Counted from the stretch's first letter, positions 24,292-35,695 are shown. The stretch: 64,000 nt of DNA from Acanthosepion esculentum (GCA_964036315.1 OZ038509.1:33276959-33340958), one strand, 5' to 3'. Numbers and translations are program-made. The notes: a model not told the origin generated them from the sequence alone.

Positions 24292-24392
24292 CTTTTTAGT
24301 TTTGTTTATTTTCAATTTACTTCCAAACGAGTGATTTAAATATTAAAGGGAACATGGTGGGTCCCAATTTCCGCCGGCATCTTCGCCGTACA

Positions 24393-24440
24393 AGCGACAT
24401 CAATTCTAAATTCCTATACGCCCACGCGTTGCTCAGAACT
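24393..24440 (-). promoter_or_regulatory. PSE-like core motif, copy 8
   Basis: Minus-strand core 24393-24415: AGGAATTTAGAATTG then ATGTCGCT. AGCAACGCGTGG lies about 10-20 bp upstream (about 24424-24436), a one-base variant of CAACACGTGG. It is convergent with copy 7. No clear downstream block. Confidence 0.5.
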
Positions 24441-24725
24441 ACACTGGATGCAGCGTAGTATTGATAATTTTAAGAATACGTCTTTAAAGAGTTCTACTTA
24501 TTCTGGGTCAAGGGTGCTTCCTCTGACCCTGACAAACACAACATGCTCTTTCTATTAAGCATTAGTTATCACTCTACATAATCGATAAAGTCTATTATAC
24601 ATTCTATCGATTCTGTACAGTGATAACAATAAACTTTGACTAATAACAGCGAGCATCTTTAATTAAAATTATTTAAAATATTTGATGTTAATCCGACTTT
24701 CACTTCTAAAAACTCGTGGGTGTAA

Positions 24726-24900
24726 AGGAATTTCAAACTGTTGTCGCTAATGTTTCAAAGACATCAAGAAAAAATTGACCCAATGGTGCCCCTTCTGCTG
24801 ATGTCATAGTTTTCAGGTTATGTGGGTGAGGATTTCATACATGTTTTTTTTTTCGTCATAGAAGAATATCAGAAATAAAAATGTAAGTGAAAGTAGCATA
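24726..24900 (+). promoter_or_regulatory. PSE-like/3'-box-like module, copy 9
   Basis: Core 24726-24750 (AGGAATTTCAAACTG then TTGTCGCTAA) and ATGTAAGTGAAAGTAGCATA at 24881-24900; gap 131 bp. No upstream CAACACGTG. Confidence 0.5.
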
Positions 24901-25188
24901 ATCAACTAAATTAGAATAAAAACATTTCTGCTTAGAAGAAAACGTTGGTAACACAGATTTCTATGTGTATGATGAAAGCCAGTGTAGTTATTATAGTGTA
25001 GTTATTTTAAATATTTTTTCAGTAATAAAGAGCCATAAAATAGTCCTAATTTAAATATATGTAGATATAATTCAAAATCAACAATTGTTTTTGGAAAGCG
25101 AACCGACAGTTATGAGTAACGACGTACATTCAGAATATCATAGTGTATTTTAATTTCCTACATTAAAACGAGGTGAGTTTTAACTCTC

Positions 25189-25303
25189 TCTCACACACAC
25201 ATACACACACACACAAACCTCACTCACACACACAGACACAGACACACATACACACACACACACACACACAGACACACATATATATATATATATTTATATA
25301 TAT
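25189..25303. repeat. (CA)n-rich tract
   Basis: Imperfect CA units with CT and GA variants, ending in a short TA tract. Confidence 0.9.
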
Positions 25304-25311
25304 AATTATTC

Positions 25312-25429
25312 ATTTAAATATTATAACATAAATATGTTATAAAATCACTACAAAAATAGCCATTTTGTTTCAACACTCCTGGTGTCTTATCAAGAGAGAT
25401 GTTGAATGTAGAATAAAATCCCATACTTG

Positions 25430-25432
<3 letters not shown>
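25312..25432 (+). repeat. Dispersed repeat abutting (TA)n, family R1
   Basis: Matches 5287-5410 in reverse complement. On the minus strand it reads CTTGATAA, GACAC, CAGGA, GTGTT, GAAAC: a 5-bp stem between a mutated CTGATGA and an intact GAAAC, suggesting a decayed hammerhead core. Confidence 0.65.

Positions 25433-25491
<59 letters not shown>
25433..25491. repeat. (TA)n microsatellite
   Basis: About 29 TA units. Confidence 0.95.
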
Positions 25492-25496
<5 letters not shown>

Positions 25497-25689
25497 GAGT
25501 GGTCATTGGGTATCCGAACCAATTTAATTATGTTTCCATTAATGGATATTTGCCCGATGCATACGCTCATACAAAATCTCAATTTCTCTCACCAAATATA
25601 TATATATATATATATAATATCGCACATCGAGTGCTAATATGAATAAAATATGCTCTGTGTAATAAAACAGAGATATTGAGTCACTCGCT

Positions 25690-25746
25690 ACTCAGTACCT
25701 GAAGATGGCGTTGTGCATGAAACTTCGTGACATGCTACCGGTGAGG

Positions 25747-25747
<1 letters not shown>
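25690..25747 (+). repeat. Hammerhead-like segment bordering (TA)n
   Basis: CTGAAGA at 25699-25705 and GAAAC at 25719-25723, then TTCGTGACATG and CCGGTGAGG. It is homologous to 63466-63520. Stem II pairing is poor here, so this is probably an eroded copy. Confidence 0.4.
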
Positions 25748-25805
<58 letters not shown>

Positions 25806-25815
25806 CCTACAATTA

Positions 25816-25891
<76 letters not shown>

Positions 25892-25904
25892 TAATTGTAG
25901 GACA

Positions 25905-25935
<31 letters not shown>

Positions 25936-25948
25936 TGGTAATTGTAGG

Positions 25949-25998
<50 letters not shown>

Positions 25999-26024
25999 TA
26001 TATATATATATTGGTAATTGTAGG

Positions 26025-26078
<54 letters not shown>

Positions 26079-26096
26079 CCTACAATTACCAATATA

Positions 26097-26127
<31 letters not shown>

Positions 26128-26140
26128 TGTCCTACAATTA

Positions 26141-26216
<76 letters not shown>

Positions 26217-26231
26217 TAATTGTAGGACAAA
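25748..26231. repeat. (TA)n block with seven embedded 18-bp words
   Basis: A TA array of about 470 bp interrupted seven times by TTGTCCTACAATTACCAA or its reverse complement. Forward copies start near 25801, 26074 and 26126; reverse copies near 25888, 25934, 26010 and 26213. Spacers are pure or nearly pure TA of variable length. It explains six long YIYIYI frames. Opposed copies could extrude large cruciforms. Confidence 0.9.
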
Positions 26232-26590
26232 GTGGAAAAAGTTTACATGCGACGCGTTTCGTCCTTCAGAACCTCATTGGAATAAAATTGTTGGTACGAG
26301 TAATATGCGCACAAACGAGGGTTTGCAGGGGATTTTAGATTTTTCCTTTTTTTTTAGATATTAGACTCTCCCGTAATTTTCTTAGAACCGGACTGTCAGA
26401 CTATCCACACACATCATTTGATTATAAGAGTGAAGACGTGTCCAAAATCATTTTCAGAATGACCAAATACAGAGAACTGGTTTTACATACTGCGCCACGA
26501 GGTCCCCAAACAACCCTCCACAAGTTTTGAAAATTAATTGTCCTAGACTGTTTGCCAATCAAGCCTATAGGGCCTAGTCTGCACCACAGC
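26232..26590. other. Unassigned DNA with a GAAACGCGTC word
   Basis: On the minus strand 26245-26275 reads TTCTGAAGGACGAAACGCGTC, close to a hammerhead core (CTGAnGA...GAAAC...GTC) but with G for the last A. GAAACGCGTC recurs twice in the 32.8 kb hairpin. Confidence 0.35.
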
Positions 26591-26591
26591 T

Positions 26592-26727
26592 GGAGCTAGA
26601 AGAGACGAATGCATATCTTTCCAAAGGATATTTGCACAGAAGTTAATGTAACGAACTCGACTGGAATTCGAACTAGGATCCCTGACTTTTCAATCCGAGC
26701 CGAGCCGCTATCTACTGCCCACTGCGA

Positions 26728-26730
<3 letters not shown>
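26592..26730 (-). repeat. tRNA-derived SINE
   Basis: Minus strand: GGGCAGTAGATAGCGGCTCG (A-box region), then TAGTTCGAATTCCAGTCG (B box GTTCGAATT), then TTACATTAACTTCTGTGC and AAATATCCTTTGGAAAG. Same family as 41131-41245 and 46370-46493. Confidence 0.7.

Positions 26731-26791
<61 letters not shown>
26731..26791. repeat. (CA)n-(TA)n microsatellite
   Basis: Compound dinucleotide tract. Confidence 0.95.
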
Positions 26792-26794
<3 letters not shown>

Positions 26795-26960
26795 TGCTTA
26801 CTAGAACTGTTTGATCTCATGAAAACACCAGTTGAATATATGCATTTTCAAATTTTGATGCATGAACATTAAATAGCATCCTCTTCTCTGTTTGTAAAAT
26901 TTGTCTGTATTTCTAAAGAAGCCTGCATGACTCACATTAGTGACAATGTGTCATATCATG

Positions 26961-27010
26961 ATGCAACACGTAAGGCAGTAGTAAAGGAATGTGGAACTGA
27001 AGTCGCTGAT
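26961..27010 (+). promoter_or_regulatory. PSE-like core motif, copy 10
   Basis: ATGCAACACGTAAG at 26961-26974 and core 26985-27009 (AGGAATGTGGAACTG then AAGTCGCTGA). No downstream GAAAGTG block within 150 bp. Confidence 0.5.
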
Positions 27011-27309
27011 ATATCCTTAGCTCCCGCCAACGGCAGTACAGAGGGAAGCAACAATTTATGAGTTTTATACATGAATTCTAATGCGCGCTCGGCAGATATA
27101 TTGTTGAGAACGATAAAATGAATGAATAGATTAAGCCGCGCTTACAAAGTTAAAAACATCATTTAGGTAACGGGACATGATTTATTCATCACCTTATTCC
27201 GAGATACGAAGAACTTTACAAAGGATTTCTTTCAGTTTATGGAAGTTACGTTTTATTAAAATTTTCAGGCTGCCATTCTGAGTTCGGTAGCATCTTTTGT
27301 ATCTGTCTC

Positions 27310-27465
27310 TGTTTCTAAAATGAGGCATTGTAACTATTTACACTATTGTCATATCCATAACGTTTTGGTCGTTGTACAAACGTTGTGATAACAACAACAG
27401 AGACCGTCCTGTGTAAGGCGATAAACTACGTCCGTGTCCTAGGTAAGACGATAAACTACGTCTAA
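27310..27465 (-). repeat. Decayed SINE 3' fragment with a small tandem repeat
   Basis: 27315-27400 holds ATGAGGCATTGTAAC and CATAACGTTTTGGTCGTTG, eroded SINE 3' region in minus orientation. GTAAGGCGATAAACTACGTC and GTAAGACGATAAACTACGTC follow as two tandem units. Confidence 0.45.
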
Positions 27466-27574
27466 CACCAAGACATCTGATCAGGAGGTTTTGAGGTCCA
27501 CCCTGAACCGGAGTGGTAGTCACAGCTGTGTGCCAATAGTTAACCCCCAAACTGGTGTCAAAACACTAGGAAAG

Positions 27575-27720
27575 TGTAACAAAATAGGTTTTAATACCAG
27601 AAATACTTTGTAAAAAAATATTACCAGCTATACATTTTTGAAAAAATAAATATTACTAGCAATAAAAATCTTGCCGGCATTAAATAACCCATTGAGGTTG
27701 ACATACCGTAAAACAAACGA
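27575..27720 (+). repeat. Dispersed repeat, second copy at 31.14-31.31 kb
   Basis: Shared words: CAGCTATACATTTTTG, AGCAATAAAAAT, ATTAAATAACC, TTGA.GTTGA. In the other copy it directly follows the truncated end of a mariner pseudogene. Confidence 0.55.
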
Positions 27721-27804
27721 AACCAAACAACAAAGATGTAAATAATAATAACTCCTCATCCTAGAAATTCTGATAGAAATTCTCATTTGTTTTGTGATTA
27801 AGTT

Positions 27805-28075
27805 GACCAACTATTTTTCTTCTAAAAGAATGGATTCAAGATTATCCCACATTATTAGGGTGGACTAGTAATTGCGAGTTCAATCCGTGGGCCAGGACTA
27901 GGGCCAGAAATTACGGACTCAGTGGGAATAGGGCTATTAATATTCGAGATATCCCTCGTAGACAGTAGAATAGACAGTAGAATGAAAACAACTTACCTAC
28001 GCACACTAAATAATGGGTTCGGTTCAAAATACCCTGAAACCTACCCAAATCGACAGACCCCTGAAAATGCTCTCA
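27805..28075 (+). repeat. tRNA-derived SINE
   Basis: TTCTTCTAAAAGAATGG, ATTATCCCACATTATTAGGG and GAGTTCAATCCGTGGG (B box GTTCAATCC) form the head. The body ends in CCTGAAACCTACCCAAATCG, aligning to the hammerhead-like end of 19355-19620 but with a broken core. A 93-codon frame at 28013-28294 overlaps it and has no domain. Confidence 0.6.
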
Positions 28076-28544
28076 TATGTTGCGCCCGTTAGTGAGAAGA
28101 GATTCCTCGGAAAAGCAAAAATATTGAATTGTAATTATTATGTAAACGGAAAAAGGTTTATGTCGGAAATGATGATAATGAAATATCTTGTTTATATTCC
28201 GACCAGTATATATAAGAGAAAGAATAAGTTTTTGTGTTGTGAAAGCCTTAAGCACGTGAAGTGGTGGAAACAAATTTATCTCTGTTTCCTATAAAGCAAA
28301 CGTCTTTTAAGGAACCAAAGTACGTGAATTTAGTGGAAACTATCTTCTTTATAATCTTTTTCTCCGTGTTTATCAGAGAATTATCTTCATGGACTCGATC
28401 TTAAAGCACTTAGCAACTATATTCTCTCTATTATTTCTCTCTAAAGCAGAACCATTTTGATGGAATAGATCTTAAAATACTTGATATGTTGGGAATGATA
28501 TTCCTTGTATTTGTTTCCTATAAAGCGGAACATGTTTACAGATT
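28076..28544. other. Unassigned DNA
   Basis: Several related short blocks (TTTCCTATAAAGC near 28290 and 28508, TTCTCTCTAAAGC near 28435) suggest an old tandem structure with a period of about 100 bp. No gene. Confidence 0.35.
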
Positions 28545-28882
28545 TCTGAGATGAGGTATTATGATTATTTACATTATTTACATTCTTCGGACTGTTATCC
28601 TCATCTTCATTGTCATATTCACAACGTTTCGGCCGTTGTACGCTCCGGACTTCTTCAAGTGTTTGTAATTTCGAACCGAATCCTTTATTTCATCCACCTG
28701 GGTAGATTTTTCTAGTTCAACATGCCATGCCTCTTCCGGATGTCTCAGTTATTTCTCTTTTAACTCAGATCTCCAAGCTTTTTGGTTCACCACTGCTGTA
28801 GCCGGGTATTGAACTCACAACTCTTTGGGTCTAGTCCCTGGATCTAACCAATGCTTTTATGCACTGGGCCATGTGTCATTGA
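28545..28882 (-). repeat. Full-length tRNA-headed SINE with hammerhead-like 3' region
   Basis: Minus strand: A-box-like TGGCCCAGTGC at about 28872, AGTTGTGAGTTCAATACCC (B box GTTCAATAC) near 28815, body with CACCTGGGTAGATT in complement and GAACCGAATCC, then CTTGAAGA...GGCC GAAAC GTTGTG at 28620-28661, then the ATGACAATG tail. The core has C to T at its first position. Confidence 0.7.
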
Positions 28883-28990
28883 TGACCTGAAGAACGCCGG
28901 AGAGTACAACGACCGAAACATTGTAAATATGGCAATGAAGATGAGAATAGTTGTCCGAATAATGTAAGTAGTTTTTACAGAACGTTTCTG
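28883..28990 (+). repeat. SINE 3' fragment with hammerhead-like core
   Basis: GACCTGAAGAACGCC ... GACCGAAACATTGTAAATATGG, then the ATGAGAATAG tail. It is in opposite orientation to the preceding SINE. The ACGTT after GAA is ACATT here, so the helix III palindrome is lost. Confidence 0.6.
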
Positions 28991-30299
28991 ATGGAGATAT
29001 TCTTAAATCCCTTGAACTTAGTGCAAACTATCTTCCCCATATTGCTTTCTTTCAGATCCTTGTAACTTACAAAATCAGTATTACAAAACTTATGATTTGC
29101 TGGTAGAACCTATGGTAATGAATAAGGTGTGTACTATAAATTTGGACATTACTTTTTCGAATGCTGAGTAGTTCCGGAAATGACTTACTTGACACATTAT
29201 ATAGTTTCTATCGTCTTCTTCGAAGCTAACCCCCAAAAGGTACAGTTGGCAATAGTTAGCGGCCCCATTTCATAGGTATTGTCGTTGGTATCCGCTGTTT
29301 AAGTTCCCAGAACCTTTCTGTAGTATCTCGTTCATTTTTATTTTTGTGGTAGAATTTTTATAGAATTAACTCTTCCAGTTTCGATCAAAGTTAAAAGAAT
29401 CCGAGGAATATATCGAGTAACCTCCTTGACAATTTGGAGTAAATGGATGCAGGGACAAGTATCACAGAAATGAGTTATAAAGGAAAATGATTGTTAAAGT
29501 AATAAATGATTTGAAATTAAAAGCCATGATCGCCTTCACCCGAAAGGAAAATAAGTTGTATTCGATTTGCTTCTTATTAACCTTTCAAACTTTCTCCACT
29601 TGAACTCTTTTTTAATTCCATTTTCATCCATGTTGTTGATTTTATTTTTTCTGTGAAAGGCAGAAAAAATATGTTGATTTTTTTATTAAATGAAGCAATG
29701 TCAGTTATTATTTTTTTTTATCTCTCGTATTTCTTTCGCCACAATTAAAGCTACTTTTTATTGCATCTACGTCCGTTTATAAGCAACAGGAAACGGAAAT
29801 AAACTAATAACTTTGGGTTTAGACTTTAATTCCCGTTTCTTAAGGAACAATGACTTCACGCCACAGCCGCTCTATCATTTGAGCTGTTCAAAAACTGCTA
29901 AACGATTTCATGACGATTTTCCCCAGTTAAGAATGTAACACTCGCTTTTATTGTTTTTTAGCAAGTGCCATTCATACTTCGCTTTTATTTCCCATCACCA
30001 TCTATTCTCTTATTTATTCAGCTGCCAAGTGTATAATACGCAGTGTTGCAACAAACACATAACACTTTCGTATTTTTCATATTTTAATGTGTAATCCATA
30101 GTTGGATATGGAAGAAAACATTAAATTAAGCATAATACATATAATAAATGAATTATAAGACAATATATTCAACAACGATTTTTAGCGCTTTCAACTGGTG
30201 GTTAGGTAAGAAGCGATTCCGTTTCACATGTGACCAAAATATAGGATATACATAATCTGGAAGGTGACATTTTAGTGGGCCTTTCGATTCAATTCGTGT
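28991..30299. other. Unassigned AT-rich DNA
   Basis: No gene or recognisable repeat. Confidence 0.5.
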
Positions 30300-31140
30300 T
30301 CGGATTCTAAATTGCAGTGTTATTTGTATTAAAAATGAAAATGGAGGAAAACAACATGCATTTTCGTTATTTGATTCTCTTTAATATTCCTAAAAAGAGA
30401 ACAAGCTGTATAAACAGGGAAGACAATCTAATCACCGTTTATGGATATGACGTAATAGCAGAGAGAATACTGTTTGTAGGTGATTCGCTAGTTTCAGAAG
30501 TAGATATTTTGATATGAAGTATTGAGAACTTAACGGCAGACCTGCAATCGTTGACGATGATGAAATCGAAACGCTGATTAAAAATAATCCAGGTCAAGCA
30601 ATACGGGATATCGCAGAGATACTTCATATGATGAAGCACAGAGTAAGGAACGAACTCACTGTTCAGTAGTAATTGGCATGGTCTCCAAATGTCTCATGTA
30701 AGCGCTGTAAGATGTTTGAAAGAACTTAGATACAAGAATTGGTACGTGAGTACCTCACGATTTAAAAATTAAAATAATGAAAGGACTACATTTCCAGATA
30801 TGGTTCTGAAACGCAACAGAACAACCCATTTTTTGAAAAGAACAATCACAGGCGACGAACAACATATCATTTATAACTATGGAACGAAAAGATTTAGCAA
30901 CTCCAAAAGTTAAACTGCATCTGAAGAAGCTGATGCCGTGTATTTGGTGGGACTGGAAGGGTGTATTACGAACCCATTCCATAAAATCAAACATTGGATT
31001 CAGACACGTACCATTTCTAACGGGGCCGGAATTAGCCAATCGGAAGGGTTTCGACTTGGATCCAGACAATGCTAGACCTCTTGTCACTTCACAGTGCAAG
31101 CAGAAATTGGTACAGCTTGACTGGGATACTCTAGAATATT
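30300..31140 (+). pseudogene. Mariner transposase pseudogene (Hsmar1/SETMAR-type)
   Basis: Mariner transposases excise and insert TIR-flanked DNA at TA. The N-terminal helix-turn-helix is recognisable as MHFRYLILF. About 30535-30650 encodes RPAIVDDDEIETLIKNNPGQ and then RDIAEILHM, the second HTH. About 30847-31135 gives ITGDEQH (first catalytic D), PCIWWDWKGVL, GPELANRKG, DNARPLVTSQ (second catalytic D) and KLVQLDWDTL. Several frameshifts and stops interrupt it, and it ends before the third catalytic aspartate (PYSPDLAPSDY), where a dispersed repeat begins. Confidence 0.85.
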
Positions 31141-31310
31141 GTAAAAAAATTTTCAGCTATACATTTTTGGAAAATATTACTTGCAATTGATTTTAAAGGA
31201 AGGATATTGATAGAAATAGTTTTTTGAAGAAAAATATTACCAGCAATAAAAATGTTGTCGGAATTAAATAACCAATTGAAGTTGATATGACGTAAATCTC
31301 AATCAATCAA
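31141..31310 (+). repeat. Dispersed repeat interrupting the mariner remnant
   Basis: Homologous to 27575-27720 (CAGCTATACATTTTTGG, CCAGCAATAAAAATG, GAATTAAATAACC). Confidence 0.5.
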
Positions 31311-32147
31311 TCAAACCATTTACACCAGTTCGTCACCCAGAACGACTACAACTTCTGGGAGAAAGGAGTCATGCAGCTGCTACAAAGATGATGAAAATAA
31401 GTGGTACATGTGGTTGAATAGATCTATGTACAAATATTTAGATACTGTCTTTGAAATTCACTAAAAAATGCGACAAAATTTGTTGCAACTCAGTAAATAT
31501 AATAAACTGAATATAAACAATAGAAATAAGTAAAAAAAAAATGATAGGCTTTCAAAATAACAACAAAATGTAAGTGTTGATTATTGAGAAAGGTTTTGGA
31601 CCTCATAAACTCGCTAGTAATGGAAATATAAATATGTTTAAACAAGTATTCGGCAAAATACGGATTCTTGTTCAAACATGTATTGTGTCAGCTCGCCGAA
31701 AGAACTTTTTTTGCATCACGACAGTGCAAGGCTAGAGTCGGCAACAAGGAATACAAACAATGAAAAAACTAAAATGCACACTTGTTGCACGCCCACCATA
31801 TATCTCCATTTTCATAACAGAAGACTTCTGGCTGTTCCAGGATTTAAAAGATAGGAATTAAAAGATGCGTTGAAAGGTCAAAAGTTTTCATTCGCAAGTG
31901 TAGAAGTTGTGGTGTGCAATTGGATAAAAAACAAACAAAAAACCAGTGACTTTCTTTATATCGTCAACATCCTCAGAGCTGTTTTGACTTGAAGGCACAC
32001 TGCAAATCAGTGTGATTTCTCATCTCCATCAACCTGGTAAATAACTCTCATCAGTTCTCTCCAAACCTCTGCGTGTCCTGTGTAACTCACCAAAATAAGT
32101 TAGAACAGGACAGTTTATAGAAAACGACACTTTCTTCATTGACGGAA
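31311..32147. other. Unassigned DNA
   Basis: Possible decayed mariner or LINE sequence near 31320-31420, too eroded to name. Otherwise nothing. Confidence 0.35.
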
Positions 32148-32600
32148 TTAAAAGTGGGTAGAATCTGTAGCATTAAATGGTGATTGTGGAAAGCAGGACA
32201 GACTGGGTTCTATAGCCTTGCGTGGCAACCGGTCTAGGAGAAGGAAAAACTCTGAATTCAAAATTTCCAACCATGAGTAAATAACAGGGAAGTCTTGTCT
32301 CTGTAGCCATGGGTGGCAACCAGACTGGGGTAAGGACAACTCTGAATTCAAATCCTGAGCCGGCGTCCCTGAGACAGTCCGATGTCATGTTTAATTTCGT
32401 TCTGGCAACTCCTACGACGATGTTGGCGACAAGCTCTATTGACATCTGCCTTTTCTTTGGACTACATCGGTGACGTGGTGAGGGGAGACGTGCTGCATGG
32501 GCAACTGCCGATGTCTCATAAAAAAAACGGCCAGACCTGCGTCCCGCATAACTTTTCGGGCCATGGTCTCTCGAGACCGACGGATGTCATAATAACATAA
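32148..32600. repeat. GC-richer dispersed repeat with internal duplication
   Basis: Two tandem units of about 80 bp share TAGCC.TG.GTGGCAACC and CTCTGAATTCAAA (about 32211-32270 and 32305-32362). Downstream CGGCCAGACCTGCGTCCC and CATGGTCTCTCGAGACCG resemble the 3' part of a retroelement. Overlapping frames on both strands show no domain. Confidence 0.45.
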
Positions 32601-32728
32601 TGATGTTAAATGATTGACTTACGTCATTTTGATAGGACCGTCATCATTCTATTTGACCTAAAACTAAAGTAGATTCTTGATATTACAAAGACAAAATAAA
32701 GATTTAGAAGATCCGATAGATTCTTTAT

Positions 32729-32730
<2 letters not shown>

Positions 32731-32762
<32 letters not shown>
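32731..32762. repeat. (GT)n microsatellite
   Basis: Perfect GT tract. Confidence 0.95.
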
Positions 32763-32763
<1 letters not shown>

Positions 32764-32768
32764 AAGAG

Positions 32769-32898
32769 AAAAGGAAAACTTATCTTAGCCGACGCGTTTC
32801 ATCGTCTGAGCGAATTTATCAAGACAAATGCTAAAGGAACTTAATTGATAAAATTCCTCAGATAATGAAACGCGTCGGCTAAGATAAGTTTTCCTTTT
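32769..32898. repeat. Inverted repeat with 34-bp perfect arms
   Basis: Arms 32769-32802 and 32865-32898 contain TTATCTTAGCCGACGCGTTT and its complement; the loop is 62 bp. Each arm holds GAAACGCGTCGGC, the sequence expected 3' of a hammerhead core, so the two arms may be two opposed ribozyme-like ends. Confidence 0.8.
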
Positions 32899-32937
32899 GC
32901 ATTATTCATATTGTCCTTTGACAGATATATTCTCTGA

Positions 32938-33021
32938 AATTATATATATATACACACACATACAAACACACACACACACACACGCACACGCACACACGCG
33001 CACACACAGTCACACACACAT

Positions 33022-33054
<33 letters not shown>

Positions 33055-33128
33055 CGCAAGGTAATACAGAAATAATAAATCTCCCATCGGCCCTCTATCT
33101 CTCTCTCTCTTTCTTTCTCTCTCTCTCC

Positions 33129-33207
<79 letters not shown>

Positions 33208-33262
33208 ATATTATAAATTAACTGATTTAAAATATGGTTTTTTCGCTACACTGTTCTTTCTT

Positions 33263-33340
<78 letters not shown>
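32938..33340. repeat. Cluster of (CA)n, (CT)n and (TA)n microsatellites
   Basis: CA-rich 32953-33035, TA 33036-33053, CT-rich 33098-33142, TA 33143-33212 and TA 33276-33340. Confidence 0.95.
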
Positions 33341-33345
<5 letters not shown>

Positions 33346-33594
33346 TATTTAAAAAAAATATGATTCATAGGAATTATCATGTTTCAAAAACAAAAGCTAA
33401 AAACTTCCAATTCAGTTATAGAAATTAAATTAAATTAAAGTACCTAGTTCTGTTTCATTTTCAAGCGAATTTTGGAATCATATAATTTAGGCTCTACTTG
33501 TGTATCGAGCACTTTAAAAAAAATTAAAACAAAAATACTAAAAAATTCGGATCATCAATCTAACGGTTCTTTCCTATTTTATCAATATATTTGC

Positions 33595-33601
33595 ACACAC
33601 G

Positions 33602-33637
<36 letters not shown>

Positions 33638-33660
33638 ATATATATATATATATATATATG
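33595..33660. repeat. (CA)n-(TA)n microsatellite
   Basis: Compound tract. Confidence 0.95.
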
Positions 33661-33669
33661 TAAGCATGT

Positions 33670-34086
33670 ATATATGGCTCACACTATATGCTAAAAATTG
33701 ATTAACATTAACTTAGTTGTAAACTTTTTCGATAGGATAATATTCATAATTATTTTAACATTGATAGAGAATTGTTTGCCATACAAATTCTCATATTTTA
33801 AAATACACTTATTAGCTTTACGTCTCCAATAAAAACATGTCATGATAGAAATTATTTTACGAATTAATTACATTTTTTTCGTAAACCTCATGTTTGTTGA
33901 CATTAAAATAACATGCAACACATCAGTTTGGTGGAATGCTGATTCGGTGTCGCTGTAGTGTTGAAGAAAGAAAGGGAAAATTCTTATCTTCGTCAATGAC
34001 AAAACTAATTCAAAATCAGCCCCTATCATTTCATTTGAGTCATCATAGTGACACAAGTAAAAGTGAAAGTGAAAATGAAAGTAGAT
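33670..34086 (+). promoter_or_regulatory. Complete PSE-like/3'-box-like module, copy 11 (paralogue of copy 12)
   Basis: ATGCAACACATC at 33913-33924, core 33932-33957 (TGGAATGCTGATTCG then GTGTCGCTGTA), GTGTTGAAG next, and a long block AAGTAAAAGTGAAAGTG with GAAAATGAAAGTAG at 34055-34086; gap 98 bp. CAACAC upstream and GTGTTG downstream are complementary. The 33670-34040 segment aligns along its length with 37660-38045, including about 250 bp upstream and ATTCTTATCTTCGTCAATGA in the putative transcribed part, so the locus was duplicated as a unit. Confidence 0.55.
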
Positions 34087-34319
34087 ACGCCTTCATTTTT
34101 TGTTTTTCTTTCTTTGTGGGCGAATTTCTCACTCCATCGCTGTCTTGTGTTCCTCTCAACAAGGCTTATTCCTTTATGATCCTTATTTGTTGTTCGCGTT
34201 TCTTAATCGATTTTCACAATTAGATTTCTCGAAACTTTCGTCTGCTTCTGTTGCTTTCTGTCAATAATTATCCATATATAAATGACTACAGTTATATATC
34301 TGTCTACTGATGTAATTAT

Positions 34320-34433
<114 letters not shown>

Positions 34434-34624
34434 AAAGTGTAAAAATAAATCACGCCTGACCATCGACAGATGCATAGATCTACAGACGGATGCTAAGAAT
34501 GCTAAGGACTCAACAGATATAATCATAAATTTCAATCATGTGTAAAAGCAAATGATGTGTTCATTAAAGATATACTGAAAAATACTACGGACTTTTGTGT
34601 TACCCTTATAGTTTTTGCTTCTTT

Positions 34625-34790
34625 ATTAAAAGAACTACAATACTCTAATTGTAAAAACCATTTAGAACAGTTTATCAGCCAGAAAGATGTTAAGTCTCTG
34701 GGAAGACGAAAGCATGAAGTTCCTTCAAAGATGGCAAAACGTAATTGAATAAAAATGGCACATATCCGTTTTAATAATTCTAAATATTGA
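34625..34790 (+). pseudogene. Mariner transposase C-terminal fragment
   Basis: The frame at 34557-34748 ends in NCKNHLEQFISQKDVKSLG and then MAKRN, the C-terminal tail typical of Hsmar1/SETMAR-like transposases (C-K-N-x-L-E-Q-F-x-x-x-K-D). The W-rich end is frameshifted. It may belong to the same original insertion as 30300-31140 or to another copy. Confidence 0.65.
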
Positions 34791-35555
34791 CTTTTGGTTT
34801 TACTGAGAAAATACTACGAACATTTGTAGAAAGCCCAATATATGAAGAAAGAAAAATCGTGGATTACTTGGGGGGGGGGGGCTCGGTTCTTTCTATTCTT
34901 CATTTATTTATCTTAAATAATTGGACTTCGTGTTTATGAGTTGTTCTCGGTAATGCTTGTGTTCTCAGTTATAATGAGCAAGTCGAAGTGTAAATTTGAC
35001 ATTGACAATTTTTTATCGTTAACGGAATTATTATGCACTGACTTTCTCGCAAAATTTTTTATTTTTGTTTTTACAGATTCCGGCTGCCCTTTCTTCATTT
35101 CTGTTCGGGAATCTTGAGCCGAACTCTTTATTCACTAGGCGGAAGTAGATTTCTGTTATTACAATGACAAACAAACAAAATAGATAAGCGATACGATATG
35201 ACGTCTATCATGGCAAGGGCGACGAGAATAATCTGCCTCGCGTGGAATGAATAAAGTTCAATAAATATTAGAAAATTATAGAAAAACTTTCAAAATAAAC
35301 ACAATATATTTTGGCAGGAACATTTATCACAGACACATGGTCAAGAAAAGTAAGAGACGGTTCGAAATTCCGAGAAAGTTAACATGTAAGGCATACACCT
35401 GAAGAAAATCGAATGTTAGAACGGACAGAACATTATGATTATAACAAACAAGATGTGGTAAGTAGGTGGAGTAAATTATCGTCTAATATAAAGACTTTTA
35501 GAGTAGAAAATGTAGCTAATAACCAAATATTATTTTCTTATAAACTTCATGGATC
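34791..35555. other. Unassigned DNA
   Basis: A poly(G) run at about 34870-34880. No gene. Confidence 0.5.
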
Positions 35556-35695
35556 TTTTCTGTTAAGTCACTCCAAATAATGTAAAGTTACTTTTCGTAA
35601 GAAATTATAAATTTTAAATCAAAGTTTGTTTGTTTTTTTATTAAATTTTTGGCACCCTTTTGAAATCATAAATTTTAGATTCAAAATACAAGAAC
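35556..35695 (+). repeat. Dispersed AT-rich repeat, second copy at 43.92-44.13 kb
   Basis: Shared words: TTTTCTGTTAA, CCAAATAATGTAA, AAATTATAAATTTTAAATCA, TTATTAAATTTTTGGCAC. Confidence 0.6.

Noticed and set aside
25748..26231. CRISPR-like array of an 18-bp word with spacers
   Set aside because: Spacers are TA microsatellite, words alternate in orientation, spacing is irregular, and the genome is clearly animal.
25688..26364. Several 70-150 codon frames of tyrosine and isoleucine
   Set aside because: Pure translations of (TA)n with the embedded 18-bp word; symmetrical on both strands.
32382..32600. 72-codon frame with cysteine and tryptophan residues
   Set aside because: Lies inside a repeat with an internal duplication; opposite-strand frames of equal quality overlap it.
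32865..32898. Hammerhead core in the 32.8 kb hairpin
   Set aside because: GAAACGCGTC is present, but CTGAnGA is replaced by CTCAGATAA, so the core is not intact; reported only as a resemblance.
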